Notes: a model not told the origin generated them from the sequence alone. A stretch of 64,000 bases of DNA from Muribaculum sp. (GCA_023666965.1 JAMPAZ010000001.1:946376-1010375), one strand, 5' to 3'; shown: positions 46,121 through 55,693, counted from the first letter of the stretch. Program-made: numbers and translations.

Positions 46121-46152
46121 TTTGTGTAATAGTGCGTTTTTGCATATCTTTG
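46121..46152 (+). promoter_or_regulatory. promoter of glyS
   Basis: TTTG (46,121-46,124), a 20-base spacer and TATCTTTG (46,145-46,152) form an exact Bacteroidales promoter about 30 bases before the glyS start. Confidence 0.85.
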
Positions 46153-46181
46153 TAGACTGAATTATAATATAGTTTTAAAAA

Positions 46182-47726
46182 ATGGCACAACAAGAAGATC
46201 AATTTAAGAAGATTGTATCACATGCCAAGGAATATGGCTTTGTGTTTCCTTCAAGCGAGATATATGATGGACTTTCTGCGGTCTACGACTACGGACAGAA
46301 TGGAGTCGAGCTTAAAAACAATATCAAACGCTATTGGTGGGACGCGATGACGTTGTTGCACGAAAATATCGTCGGAATTGATTCAGCCATATTTATGCAT
46401 CCCACCATTTGGAAGGCTTCCGGACACGTTGACGCGTTCAACGATCCCTTGATTGACAATAAGGATTCAAAAAAGCGTTACCGCGCGGATGTCCTTATTG
46501 AGGAAGAGATAGCCAAGATGGACGACAAGGTTGAGAAGGAGGTAGCCAAGGCCCGTAAGCGTTTTGGAGAATCATTTGACGAGGCTCTTTTCCGCGAAAC
46601 TAATCCTCGCGTGCTTGAACACAAGGCCAAAAGAGACGCTCTTCACGAGCGCTTCGCCAAGGCTATGAATGACAACGACCTTAACGAACTTCGTCAGATT
46701 ATAATTGATCAGGAGATTGTAGATCCGATTTCAGGCACCAAGAATTGGACGGATGTCCGCCAATTCAACCTGATGTTCAGCACAGAAATGGGCTCGACTG
46801 CTGACGGTGCGATGACGGTTTATCTTCGTCCTGAAACCGCTCAGGGTATATTTGTCAATTACCTTAATGTGCAGAAGACGGGCCGTATGCGTATTCCTTT
46901 CGGTATTGCGCAGATAGGCAAGGCTTTCCGAAACGAGATTGTGGCTCGCCAGTTCATATTCCGTATGCGCGAGTTTGAGCAGATGGAGATGCAGTTCTTC
47001 GTCCGTCCGGGCTCTGAACTTGAGTGGTTCAAGGCTTGGAAGGAGACTCGATTGAAATGGCACAAGGCTCTTGGTCTCGGCGACCAAAAATATCGTTACC
47101 ACGACCACGAAAAGCTTGCCCATTACGCCAACGCCGCCACTGATATAGAATTCGAAATGCCTTTCGGCTTCAAAGAGGTTGAGGGTATACATTCGCGCAC
47201 TAACTTCGACTTGTCGCAACATGAGAAATTCTCCGGCAAGAAAATACAATATTTTGATCCCGAATTAAACGAGAGTTACACACCCTACGTCATCGAGACC
47301 TCTATCGGAGTTGACCGAATGTTCCTATCGGTGCTTTGTTCAAGCTACGAGGAGCAACCGCTCGAAGGAGGCGAAACCCGTGTTGTGCTTCACCTGCCCC
47401 CGGCTTTGGCTCCTGTGAAGTGTGCGGTAATGCCGCTGGTGCGCAAGGACGGACTGCCCGAAAAGGCTCGCGAGATAGTTAACGACCTTAAGTTTGACTT
47501 CCCGACGCACTACGAAGAAAAGGACTCTATAGGCAAGCGCTATCGCCGTCAAGATGCCATCGGTACGCCGTTCTGCGTAACCGTCGATCATCAGACCCTG
47601 GAGGATAACACGGTGACTTTGCGTGAACGTGACTCAATGGAGCAAAAGCGTGTGAAGGTTGAAGACTTGCATAAGCTCATACATGACTGCGTAAGCATCA
47701 ACTCGCTTCTTCGCAAGCTTGGATAA
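46182..47726 (+). CDS. glyS: Glycine--tRNA ligase (single-chain class II type)
   Basis: This dimeric class II enzyme charges tRNA-Gly. It has 514 residues. It starts with the conserved SHAKEYGFVFPSSEIYDGLS, then motif 1 near WWDAMTLLHENIVGID, and motif 2 in LRPETAQGIFVNYLNV and QIGKAFRNEIVARQFIFRMREF. Motif 3 is seen around VIETSIGVDRMFLSVL, and a C-terminal anticodon-binding domain contains VEDLHKLI. It is the eukaryote/archaeal-like form, not the alpha2beta2 form. It has its own promoter and precedes lemA. Confidence 0.96.
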   Translation: MAQQEDQFKKIVSHAKEYGFVFPSSEIYDGLSAVYDYGQNGVELKNNIKRYWWDAMTLLHENIVGIDSAIFMHPTIWKASGHVDAFNDPLIDNKDSKKRYRADVLIEEEIAKMDDKVEKEVAKARKRFGESFDEALFRETNPRVLEHKAKRDALHERFAKAMNDNDLNELRQIIIDQEIVDPISGTKNWTDVRQFNLMFSTEMGSTADGAMTVYLRPETAQGIFVNYLNVQKTGRMRIPFGIAQIGKAFRNEIVARQFIFRMREFEQMEMQFFVRPGSELEWFKAWKETRLKWHKALGLGDQKYRYHDHEKLAHYANAATDIEFEMPFGFKEVEGIHSRTNFDLSQHEKFSGKKIQYFDPELNESYTPYVIETSIGVDRMFLSVLCSSYEEQPLEGGETRVVLHLPPALAPVKCAVMPLVRKDGLPEKAREIVNDLKFDFPTHYEEKDSIGKRYRRQDAIGTPFCVTVDHQTLEDNTVTLRERDSMEQKRVKVEDLHKLIHDCVSINSLLRKLG

Positions 47727-47759
47727 TCCCATGACCGATCGGACTTAATAAGATACATT

Positions 47760-48350
47760 ATGATTATGAAAATTGATGATATGAAGCTTTTGCTGATAGC
47801 GGTCGTGATGATGCTCGGATTGTCGTCATGCAACTATAATTCGCTCGTAGAAAAGCAACAGACTGTCGATCAACAGTGGGCTGAAGTTGAGAACCAATAT
47901 CAGCGTCGTGCCGACCTTATACCTAATCTTGTCGCCACGGTTAAAGGATATGCCTCCCACGAACAGGAGACTTTTGAGCGTGTGACCGAAGCGCGTGCAA
48001 AAGCGACATCGATTAATATCAGTGCAGAAGATTTAAATGAGGAGACTTTGGAAAAATTCCAAAATGCCCAAAATGAGTTGCAAAGTGCGTTAAAGTCGTT
48101 GCTTGCTGTTTCCGAAGCTTATCCGGATTTGAAGGCAAATGAAAACTTTAAGGATCTGCAAACTCAGCTCGAGGGAACCGAAAATCGCATAGCTACAGCT
48201 CGTGGCAGATATACAGAGTCTGTGCGCGACTATAATACAGCGATAAAGAAGTTCCCGACCACTATCTATGCCGGATGGTTTGGCTTTGAGCAAAAGCCTC
48301 AGTTTAAGGCTTCTGAAGGTGCTTCCGAAGCTCCAAAAGTAGAATTTTAA
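47760..48350 (+). CDS. lemA: LemA-family lipoprotein
   Basis: A hydrophobic N-terminus ends in the lipobox LGLSSC, so the protein is likely an anchored periplasmic lipoprotein. The mature part is the four-helix LemA fold, with the signature QQWAEVENQYQRRADLIPNLV and a later ARGRYTESVRDYN. It has up to 196 residues. Start codons at 47,760, 47,766 and 47,781 are all possible; the last gives the shortest signal peptide. The function of LemA proteins is unknown. It lies between glyS and an FKBP isomerase gene. Confidence 0.88.
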   Translation: MIMKIDDMKLLLIAVVMMLGLSSCNYNSLVEKQQTVDQQWAEVENQYQRRADLIPNLVATVKGYASHEQETFERVTEARAKATSINISAEDLNEETLEKFQNAQNELQSALKSLLAVSEAYPDLKANENFKDLQTQLEGTENRIATARGRYTESVRDYNTAIKKFPTTIYAGWFGFEQKPQFKASEGASEAPKVEF

Positions 48351-48366
48351 TAACAAAAGATAATTA

Positions 48367-48933
48367 ATGAAGAAATTCCCTGTAATATTGGCATTGTCTC
48401 TCTTTGCAGGAGGCAATATACTTTTCTCCTCCTGCGTGGACAATGACGACAATCTCGAGGACTATCAGGAGTGGATGGAAGCCAACAATGCATGGCTGAA
48501 TGAATGTCGAAATAAGGTGAATGCCGATGGTAGTAAGTATTACTCTGAAATCATTCCCGATTATCAGCGAGGTAACTATGTGCTTATGCATTGGTTTAAC
48601 GACCGGGAAGCCACCAAGGGCAATCTCGTGCCGTTTTACACTTCTACGGTAGATGTTAAATACCGTTTGACGCTTTACAACGGCGAGCCGATGGACTCAA
48701 GCTATCTTATGACCACTAACGGCGACTCAATATATCGCACGGCCTTGTCCGATGTCATCACCGGTTGGTCAATTGCTCTTCAGCAGATGCACGTCGGCGA
48801 TTCAGTGGAGGTGATTGTTCCTTACCAAGTCGCATACGGTTCTACGGGTAGCGGGACAATATATCCGTATAGTAATCTGAATTTCCACATTAAGCTGGTG
48901 GATATCCCGGCTTGGGAAATCGCTGGCGAATAA
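48367..48933 (+). CDS. FKBP-type peptidyl-prolyl isomerase lipoprotein
   Basis: This is a 188-residue predicted lipoprotein (lipobox FSSC, Cys23) that helps proteins fold in the periplasm. The C-terminal half shows the FKBP core: VKYRLTLYNGEPMDSSY, SDVITGWSIALQQMHVGDSVEVIVPYQVAYG in pieces, and the last strand YPYSNLNFHIKLVDI. The N-terminal helices (NLEDYQEWMEANNAWLNE) resemble those of Bacteroidales Mip-like proteins. It starts 16 bases after lemA and ends 21 bases before dnaX. Confidence 0.88.
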   Translation: MKKFPVILALSLFAGGNILFSSCVDNDDNLEDYQEWMEANNAWLNECRNKVNADGSKYYSEIIPDYQRGNYVLMHWFNDREATKGNLVPFYTSTVDVKYRLTLYNGEPMDSSYLMTTNGDSIYRTALSDVITGWSIALQQMHVGDSVEVIVPYQVAYGSTGSGTIYPYSNLNFHIKLVDIPAWEIAGE

Positions 48934-48954
48934 AGTCGCGGAGGATGCTATACG

Positions 48955-50685
48955 ATGGAAAACTATATTGTATCCGCGCGTAAGTACCGCCCCGCAACTT
49001 TCAACAGTGTCGTGGGGCAAAAGGCACTGACGGCGACCCTTAAAAATTCCATAAGCAAGAACCGTCTGGCTCATGCTTATCTATTTTGCGGCTCGCGAGG
49101 TGTAGGCAAGACCTCATGTGCGCGCATTTTTGCGAAAACAATCAATTGCCGTAACCGGACTCCGGACGGAGAAGCTTGCAATGAGTGCGATTCCTGCCGT
49201 GAGTTTAATCGCGGTGCTTCAGTGAACATAGTCGAACTCGATGCCGCCTCCAATAACGGTGTCGAAGACATGCGCTCGATTACCGAACAGGTGCAGGTGC
49301 CTCCGGTTGAGGCCGACTATCGAGTGTTTATTATCGACGAGGTCCACATGCTCTCTTCCCAGGCGTTTAATGCGTTCCTTAAAACGCTTGAAGAACCTCC
49401 GAGCTACGTGATATTCATTCTTGCCACGACCGAAAAGCATAAGATCATACCCACGATCTTGTCAAGATGCCAAATCTACGACTTTAATCGAATCACCATT
49501 CAAGATATGGTGGAGCATTTAAAGTATGTGGCTTCGCAGGAGGGGATAGCGGTCGAAACGTCGGCTCTTAACGTTATAGCCAAAAAGGCTGATGGTGCGA
49601 TGCGCGACGCTTTATCGATCTTTGATCAGGTCGCCGCGTCGTCTATGGGAAATGTTACATACGCTTCGACCATAGAAAATCTTAACATCCTCGACGATGT
49701 ATATTACAACAAGCTCGTTGACGCATTTCTATCCGGCGATGTGCCAAGTGCATTGCTGACTTTCCAGGAGATTCGCGAAAAGGGATTCGACTCGCAATTC
49801 TTCATTAACGGTTTGGCTGCCCATCTGCGCGACTTGATGGTGGCCGGAAATCCATCCACTCTTAAGTTGTTGGATGCCGGCGACGATGTCCGTAACGCAA
49901 TGGCGGAGATTGCCCGAAAGTGTTCGCCTCAGTTCTTGTATAGGGCCATGGATTTGTGTAACGAAGCTGACCTAAACTATCGAACAGCTTCTAACAAGCA
50001 ATTTCTCGTCGAACTGACATTGATTAAACTGTGCCAACTACTCAGCCCCTCCCCCGGAAATGACGACGCAGGAGAGGGGCGGCAATTACGACCGATAGAA
50101 GTGTCGGACGTGGCGTCGTCAAACGATGCTAAAAGAGATGTACCGCCTGTGGTTCCTCAACATCCGCCTGTTGCTCCCCGGCGGCCAATCGCATCTCAGC
50201 CTCCAATGACTAAAAAGGGTGACTTAAGTAAATTGAAGAAGCCTAATCTGTCAATTAATCGAAAGGCCGAGCAAAAGCAGGAGGCGGGTTCAGCGGTCGC
50301 CGAAGTAACAGACCGCTTGCGCAACAGTCAGTTCTCCGACGAGCAGTTCCTTAACGCTTGGCGACAGTTTATTGCGTCGCATCCCACGTCGCATCTGCTG
50401 ATAAACGCCATGAGAATGACTCGTCCGAGCCGGGTGTCGGAGACTACCTATTCCGCCACTGTCGAAAGTGAAGCAATACGCGACAGCATTCAATTGTCGT
50501 TACCGGAATTGCTGGCATATCTGCGCGATGCCTTGTCCAACGATGCGGTAGAAGTGCAGGTGCATCTTAATAAGGGTCAGTCATCAGTTACTTCGTTGAC
50601 CGATGCAGAGGTTTATGCCATTATGAGGAAGAACCATCCTTATCTGAACAAAGTGATTGATGATTTTCATCTAACTTTGGTCTGA
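48955..50685 (+). CDS. dnaX: DNA polymerase III subunit gamma/tau
   Basis: This is the clamp-loader ATPase that organises the replicase. In 576 residues it shows Walker A GSRGVGKTS (46-54) and a four-cysteine zinc module (NCRNRTPDGEACNECDSC). Further motifs are IIDEVHMLSSQAFNAFLKTLEEPP and the sensor region PTILSRCQIYDF. A Pro-rich linker (PPVVPQHPPVAPRRP) leads to a C-terminal polymerase-binding domain. No slippery A-run for frameshifting was obvious. A terminator follows at 50,709. Confidence 0.96.
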   Translation: MENYIVSARKYRPATFNSVVGQKALTATLKNSISKNRLAHAYLFCGSRGVGKTSCARIFAKTINCRNRTPDGEACNECDSCREFNRGASVNIVELDAASNNGVEDMRSITEQVQVPPVEADYRVFIIDEVHMLSSQAFNAFLKTLEEPPSYVIFILATTEKHKIIPTILSRCQIYDFNRITIQDMVEHLKYVASQEGIAVETSALNVIAKKADGAMRDALSIFDQVAASSMGNVTYASTIENLNILDDVYYNKLVDAFLSGDVPSALLTFQEIREKGFDSQFFINGLAAHLRDLMVAGNPSTLKLLDAGDDVRNAMAEIARKCSPQFLYRAMDLCNEADLNYRTASNKQFLVELTLIKLCQLLSPSPGNDDAGEGRQLRPIEVSDVASSNDAKRDVPPVVPQHPPVAPRRPIASQPPMTKKGDLSKLKKPNLSINRKAEQKQEAGSAVAEVTDRLRNSQFSDEQFLNAWRQFIASHPTSHLLINAMRMTRPSRVSETTYSATVESEAIRDSIQLSLPELLAYLRDALSNDAVEVQVHLNKGQSSVTSLTDAEVYAIMRKNHPYLNKVIDDFHLTLV

Positions 50686-50708
50686 TTGGTCTTGTAAAAT
50701 ATCCTGTG

Positions 50709-50754
50709 CAGTCCCGCAACGATGAGTAATCTTTGTGGGGCTGTTTGTTGTTTC
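50709..50754 (+). terminator. terminator after dnaX
   Basis: Eleven-base arms CAGTCCCGCAA (50,709-50,719) and TTGTGGGGCTG (50,733-50,743) pair with two G-U wobbles and are followed by a T-rich tail. Confidence 0.7.
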
Positions 50755-50777
50755 TATATAATAATGTGTATTTATTG

Positions 50778-50819
50778 GGAAAAAAGTTGAAAAACGTCCC
50801 GAGTTACCCAACTTTTTCC
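50778..50819 (+). promoter_or_regulatory. long inverted repeat upstream of topA
   Basis: GGAAAAAAGTTG (50,778-50,789) and CAACTTTTTCC (50,809-50,819) form an 11-bp stem with one unpaired A. The repeat ends directly at the TAATTTTG element, so it covers the expected -33 zone of topA. It could be an operator or an extra terminator. Confidence 0.5.
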
Positions 50820-50827
50820 TAATTTTG
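50820..50827 (+). promoter_or_regulatory. -7 element of topA
   Basis: TAATTTTG (50,820-50,827) matches TAnnTTTG about 26 bases before the topA start. A -33 TTTG is missing; the place is taken by the inverted repeat. Confidence 0.5.
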
Positions 50828-50853
50828 CCGAGAATTTAACAAAGAAGATTATC

Positions 50854-53190
50854 ATGCCGAAAAATTTAGTCATAGTAGAGTCACCGGCAAAAGCTAAGAC
50901 CATCGAAAAGTTCTTAGGAAAAGACTATAAAGTCATGTCGAGCTACGGCCATATACGCGATCTTAACAAGAAAAATTTTAGTATTGACGTAGAGAATGGC
51001 TTTACACCAATATATGAAATACCCGACGACAAAAAGGCTTTAGTCGCCGACTTGAAGAAGGCCGTAAGGAGTGCCTCTACTGTGTGGCTCGCATCCGATG
51101 AGGACCGTGAAGGCGAGGCTATAGCATGGCATCTTTGCGAAGTTCTCGGTCTCGACCCTGCAACCACAAAACGTATAGTTTTCCATGAAATTACCAAGAA
51201 CGCCATAGAGAATGCCATTAAGCATCCGAGAGCCATCGACCTGAACCGCGTCGACGCGCAACAGGCTCGCCGTGTGCTCGATCGTATCGTCGGATTTGAG
51301 CTGTCGCCGGTGTTGTGGAAGAAGATTAAACCGGCTCTCTCGGCCGGACGTGTGCAGTCGGTGGCGGTAAGGCTGATTGTTGAGAGGGAGAATGAAATCA
51401 AGGCTTTCCGCTCCGAAAGTTATTACCGCGTAACGGCTGAGTTTGTGACCGAGACCGGCGCGGTGTTGAATGCCGAGCTTTCCAAACGTCTTTCCGACAA
51501 AGCAGAGGCTGAGAGATTCCTTAATGATTGCCGGCAGGCGATATATTCCGTCGGCGCAGTGCAGGTGCGTCCTGTGTCTAAGTCCCCGGCACCCCCTTTT
51601 ACGACCTCTACTTTGCAGCAGGAGGCATCACGTAAACTTGGCTTCACAGTGTCCCAGACAATGATGGTGGCTCAGCGTCTGTATGAAGCCGGGCATATAA
51701 CATACATGCGAACCGATTCGCTCAATCTGTCTACGTTGGCGATAAACGCTATCGCTTCTGAGATAGGCTCCAGACTGGGCGATAAGTACCTTAAAGTGCG
51801 CCACTATCATACTAAGTCGAAAGGTGCACAAGAAGCGCATGAGGCTATTCGGCCTACAGTAATTGCGAATCAGACCATCGACGGCACTGCGCAAGAGAAG
51901 AAACTTTATTCTCTAATCTGGAAGCGGACCATTGCCTCCCAGATGGCAGATGCCGAACTTGAAAAGACCACTGTCGAAATTAATCCCTCAACTCGTCCCG
52001 AGCATTTTAATGCTTCCGGGGAAGTCATTAAATTTGACGGTTTTCTGCGCGTTTATATAGAAGGAAGCGACGATGAGAACGATTCAAAGGATTCCGAACT
52101 GTTGCCGCCAATCAGCCAGGGAGACAAGCTAAAAGTCGAGGACATTGTAGCTACTGAGCGATTTACCCAGCATCCTCCCCGCTATACAGAAGCATCGCTT
52201 GTGAAAAAAATGGAGGAGCTCGGAATCGGACGTCCTTCTACATACGCCCCGACCATATCTACTATACAAGCCCGTGAATATGTGACAAAAGGTGAGAAAG
52301 AGGGTAAACAACGCGACTATGAATTTATGACCCTTAAGGACGGAATAATTAAAGAGACTGTGAAGACTGAGACTACAGGTTCCGACAAAGGGAAGCTGAT
52401 ACCTACTGACATCGGCATGGTAGTCAACGATTTTTTAATTGAATATTTCCCGTCGATACTCGACTACGACTTTACTGCGAAGATGGAGGAGAAATTTGAC
52501 GACATAGCAGAAGGACAACTGCAATGGAGCGATGAGATGAGTACCTTCTATCAGCTGTTTCACCCCGACGTAGAACATGCCAAGAATATGCGTCTTGAGC
52601 ACAAGGTAGGAGAGAGGATGCTTGGAACCGACCCTGCTACCGGTAAGCCTGTCAGCGTTAAAATCGGTCGTTTTGGCCCATTGGTGCAGGTCGGCGACGG
52701 TGAGGGCGATGAAAAGCCCCAGTTTGCATCGCTTCTGAAGGGTCAGTCGGTTAATACCATTACTTTAGAGGAAGCTCTTAAACTTTTTGAATTCCCACGT
52801 GAACTCGGTGAGTTTGAGGGTAAGCCCGTCACGGTTGCCATCGGTCGCTTCGGCCCGTACGTGAAGCATGATGGAAAATTCGTTTCCATTCCGAAGGATA
52901 TTGCTCCTGCTGCAATCACATTGCCCGAAGCGGAAGAATTGATATTAGCCAAGCGCGACTCAGAAAGCAAAAAACTTGTTAAGGCTTTTGATGAAGATGC
53001 CGATATGCATGTTCTCAACGGCCGCTACGGAGTGTATATTTCATACAAAAAGTCTAATTATAAGATTCCTAAAAGTGTTGTCGATCCAATGACGCTTACC
53101 TATCAAGACTGTCTTGATATTGTACAAAACCAGGAATCTAAACCTAAAAAAAGTTCGACAGCACGTCGTGTGTCGGCAAAAAAGAAATAA
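50854..53190 (+). CDS. topA: DNA topoisomerase I (type IA)
   Basis: This enzyme relaxes negative supercoils. It has 778 residues with the Toprim domain (NLVIVESPAKAKTIEKFLG, ASDEDREGEAIAWHL), RVQSVAVRLIVEREN, and the catalytic tyrosine in HITYMRTDSLNLS (Tyr284). The C-terminus has Topo_C_Rpt-like repeats (VKIGRFGPLVQVGDG and VAIGRFGPYVKHDG) and a Lys-rich tail, and lacks the zinc fingers of E. coli TopA. This is the usual Bacteroidota form. An inverted repeat overlaps its promoter. Confidence 0.97.
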   Translation: MPKNLVIVESPAKAKTIEKFLGKDYKVMSSYGHIRDLNKKNFSIDVENGFTPIYEIPDDKKALVADLKKAVRSASTVWLASDEDREGEAIAWHLCEVLGLDPATTKRIVFHEITKNAIENAIKHPRAIDLNRVDAQQARRVLDRIVGFELSPVLWKKIKPALSAGRVQSVAVRLIVERENEIKAFRSESYYRVTAEFVTETGAVLNAELSKRLSDKAEAERFLNDCRQAIYSVGAVQVRPVSKSPAPPFTTSTLQQEASRKLGFTVSQTMMVAQRLYEAGHITYMRTDSLNLSTLAINAIASEIGSRLGDKYLKVRHYHTKSKGAQEAHEAIRPTVIANQTIDGTAQEKKLYSLIWKRTIASQMADAELEKTTVEINPSTRPEHFNASGEVIKFDGFLRVYIEGSDDENDSKDSELLPPISQGDKLKVEDIVATERFTQHPPRYTEASLVKKMEELGIGRPSTYAPTISTIQAREYVTKGEKEGKQRDYEFMTLKDGIIKETVKTETTGSDKGKLIPTDIGMVVNDFLIEYFPSILDYDFTAKMEEKFDDIAEGQLQWSDEMSTFYQLFHPDVEHAKNMRLEHKVGERMLGTDPATGKPVSVKIGRFGPLVQVGDGEGDEKPQFASLLKGQSVNTITLEEALKLFEFPRELGEFEGKPVTVAIGRFGPYVKHDGKFVSIPKDIAPAAITLPEAEELILAKRDSESKKLVKAFDEDADMHVLNGRYGVYISYKKSNYKIPKSVVDPMTLTYQDCLDIVQNQESKPKKSSTARRVSAKKK

Positions 53191-53200
53191 ATATTAGCAC

Positions 53201-54139
53201 ATGCAACGCAATACTACCAACCGTCGGGGTAAGAGCACCGCGATGCGTCAGGCATTTAAACCCGATGTCATTGAGACATTCTATCCATCTGCCGACACTA
53301 CGCTACTTGCCTACGTCATTGAGTCGATGCCTCAGTATAAACGTACGTCTTTGAAGCAGATGCTCCAGCACAATCAAATTGCTGTCAACGATGTCCCTAT
53401 AAGACAATTCGATGCCCCGTTGACAAAAGGCGACAAAGTGCAGGTCAATCTGACTCGTGAATTCCGTATTTTCTCAAACCGAAGGGTTAAGCTTGTCTAT
53501 GAGGACGACGACATCCTTGTTATTGAAAAGGGCTACGGACTTCTTTCTATGGGAACGGAAAACGTTACTGACGGAACGGCCTATTCGATAATGCGCGACT
53601 ATCTAAAGTGGAAGGATCCGCGTAATAAGCTTTTTATTGTACATCGTCTTGACCGCGATACGTCCGGACTTATGATGATGGCAAAGAATGTTGAATCGAA
53701 GGAAGCAATGCAGCATAACTGGAATAACATGGTCATTAGCAGAAAGTACGTGACTGTAGTAGAAGGTAATGTCGAGCAGGACTCCGGAGTCGTTAAAAGC
53801 TATCTGGCGGAGACTTCGGAGTATGAAGTTTATTCCACCGACAATCCAGAAGAGGGAAAGTTCGCAGTAACACGCTATAAGGTGCTAAAGCGCGGTTGCG
53901 GTCACACTTTACTGGAGGTTGAACTTGATACGGGTAGAAAAAATCAGATACGCGTGCACATGAAGGATTTGGGTCATCCGATTGCCGGGGATCGGCGTTA
54001 CGGTGCTAAAAAGACCATTATCCATCGTTTGGCGCTACATGCCCAAACCCTTCGCTTTGTGCATCCGAAGTCTCGTAAAGACATGAACTTTACCACTCCC
54101 GTCCCGGGTTCGTTTTACAAGCTCGTAGGTGGTAAATAG
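53201..54139 (+). CDS. RluA-family pseudouridine synthase
   Basis: This enzyme converts uridine to pseudouridine in rRNA or tRNA. It has 312 residues with an N-terminal S4 RNA-binding domain (YKRTSLKQMLQHNQIAVNDV) and the catalytic HRLDRDTSGLMMMAKN, where the Asp is the nucleophile. Later motifs are TGRKNQIRVHMKDLGHPIAGD and RLALHAQTLRFVHP. It starts 10 bases after topA, so the two probably share a transcript. Whether it is RluD-, RluC- or RluA-like cannot be decided. Confidence 0.93.
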   Translation: MQRNTTNRRGKSTAMRQAFKPDVIETFYPSADTTLLAYVIESMPQYKRTSLKQMLQHNQIAVNDVPIRQFDAPLTKGDKVQVNLTREFRIFSNRRVKLVYEDDDILVIEKGYGLLSMGTENVTDGTAYSIMRDYLKWKDPRNKLFIVHRLDRDTSGLMMMAKNVESKEAMQHNWNNMVISRKYVTVVEGNVEQDSGVVKSYLAETSEYEVYSTDNPEEGKFAVTRYKVLKRGCGHTLLEVELDTGRKNQIRVHMKDLGHPIAGDRRYGAKKTIIHRLALHAQTLRFVHPKSRKDMNFTTPVPGSFYKLVGGK

Positions 54140-54155
54140 TCGTTAAGGAGATCTT

Positions 54156-55445
54156 TTAATTTTCTGTGCCGATTTTATTGAGATAATATTCGCGGAGTTT
54201 GGGCCAAGAGTAGTAAAGTCCGCTGACGGGTTCAATCGGAAGTCGGCGTTCTGTCTCGTTGAGCATGACTTTGACGAGCACGTCGTCGGGATTAGTCGAT
54301 CCTTCAGGACGGTAAAATATCATTTGGATATTTGTTGCCATCGGTACGAGCATATAGTCGTTCATTCGTCCCTCTACTTGTGAAAGGTCGTTGATTTCTT
54401 GGCCAAAGTCATCAAGTTCCATCAGAACGGACAAGGGGTAGACCATCGTGTCGTGTCCGAAGCGCAGGTTTGCGCTTGTTCCCGGCGACACCATTGCCGT
54501 ATCGGCGCTCTCTATGAAATTACGTAGCAGGAATCGTTGCTCCATGGGCTGTGTGTGGCCTGTCAGTGCTGAATTTCCCGCGTCGACAAACCAATTTAGG
54601 CTTCTTTTCATCCATTCTGAATGTAATTCATCGGGCGAAAACACTTTGTCGACGAGCCAGGGTTGGTCTGAGTGGCTCTGTGCGTTTCCGAGTACGTTGG
54701 CAAGGTCAGTTGCCAAAGTGCTGACGTTAATGCTGTCAGATATAAATTGGGGGTCAGATATGAGTCGTTTTGCAAATTCGCCTGAGGCTTTGTATTTGGC
54801 ACGTTCTTCTTTTAAAGCTGTTGCACGGGCTTTTTTCCGCCAGTCGCGTGAGATCGAGTCATGGTCGTGGTTCATATAGTACATCTCGGCGTAGCTTGCA
54901 TCTGTAGTGATATTTAGCGACGGTTCGAGTGCCTGAAGCTCCTTTATCTCGTTTAGCATTGACAATATGCAACGGATTACTACGGTAGACTTGGCATCGA
55001 CATGTGTTCCGGGTTGGAATATCTGTGGATAATTTTGATACATGCGCCGTCCGATGGCTTGATGCTGGAGAGCGCCTATGTCCGACAATTCTCCCCATCT
55101 GTAGGTGCTTTTCTGTTGAATGTCGCGTACTGTGTTGAGCACTTCTTGTCCCAGAGGGGTCAGTTTCCCTGCCCGTTCGGCTTTTGTCAGTTCATTGACC
55201 GGATTTGCATATTGATTCGGGTTAATAAGCCATCGTGATCCGTGGCGCCCGTAGTGTTCGAGATGAAATGGAACGTAGCCTTCCGGAGCGGGTGTCTGTG
55301 CCGGTGGTGCCACGTCTAAATAGGGATAAGCGTAGTAGTGGCTGGCCATTTGATGTGATGTTGGCTGAGCTGCTGTTTGAGCCTTAGCAGACAGAAGACC
55401 GAGGCTTGCGAAGGCAAGGGCGTAAAATGTCTTGGAGTAGTTCAT
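54156..55445 (-). CDS. exported histidine phosphatase, acid phosphatase / MINPP-like
   Basis: This is a 429-residue exported enzyme of the clade 2 histidine phosphatases, which remove phosphate from phytate, sugar phosphates or similar substrates. A signal peptide ends near LLSAKAQT. The phosphohistidine motif is YGRHGSRW (His68), and a late RFGHDTMVYPL around residue 330 supplies the HD proton donor. Bacteroides relatives include the phytase BtMinpp, so inositol phosphates are possible substrates, but substrate range is not visible. An exact promoter lies upstream at 55,487-55,518. Confidence 0.87.
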   Translation of the reverse strand: MNYSKTFYALAFASLGLLSAKAQTAAQPTSHQMASHYYAYPYLDVAPPAQTPAPEGYVPFHLEHYGRHGSRWLINPNQYANPVNELTKAERAGKLTPLGQEVLNTVRDIQQKSTYRWGELSDIGALQHQAIGRRMYQNYPQIFQPGTHVDAKSTVVIRCILSMLNEIKELQALEPSLNITTDASYAEMYYMNHDHDSISRDWRKKARATALKEERAKYKASGEFAKRLISDPQFISDSINVSTLATDLANVLGNAQSHSDQPWLVDKVFSPDELHSEWMKRSLNWFVDAGNSALTGHTQPMEQRFLLRNFIESADTAMVSPGTSANLRFGHDTMVYPLSVLMELDDFGQEINDLSQVEGRMNDYMLVPMATNIQMIFYRPEGSTNPDDVLVKVMLNETERRLPIEPVSGLYYSWPKLREYYLNKIGTEN

Positions 55446-55486
55446 GCGATAATGATATGGGATTTAAATGGTTGTTTATCATTATG

Positions 55487-55518
55487 CAAATGTAATGAAA
55501 ATATTTGGTTCTTTCAAA
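55487..55518 (-). promoter_or_regulatory. promoter of the histidine phosphatase gene
   Basis: Minus-strand TTTG (55,518-55,515), a 20-base spacer and TACATTTG (55,494-55,487) match the Bacteroidales consensus exactly, giving a leader of about 38 bases. Confidence 0.85.
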
Positions 55519-55528
55519 GTGGGTATAA

Positions 55529-55560
55529 AAGAAAAGCTCCGGCCATTTGACCGAAGCTTT
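55529..55560 (-). terminator. terminator of the tRNA-Val operon
   Basis: AAAGCTCCGG (55,533-55,542) pairs with CCGAAGCTTT (55,551-55,560) with one mismatch around an 8-base loop. The minus strand then continues into T-rich sequence, 10 bases after the last tRNA. Confidence 0.8.
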
Positions 55561-55569
55561 CTCTATTGT

Positions 55570-55643
55570 GGGCGTTGAGGGATTCGAACCCCCGACCCTC
55601 TGCTTGTAAGGCAGATGCTCTGAACCAGCTGAGCTAAACGCCC
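55570..55643 (-). tRNA. tRNA-Val(TAC), copy 1
   Basis: Seventy-four bases fold as a tRNA. The acceptor stem is GGGCGTT/AACGCCC, the D arm GCTCAGCTGGTTCAGAGC, the anticodon loop CTTACAA with anticodon TAC (valine), and the T arm contains GGTTCGAATCC. The CCA end is not encoded. It is identical to the copy at 55,694-55,767. Confidence 0.97.
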
Positions 55644-55693
55644 GTTATTGGGGATGCTTTTGAGGGAGAATAGAAAAGGGGAATCTTTGTGGT

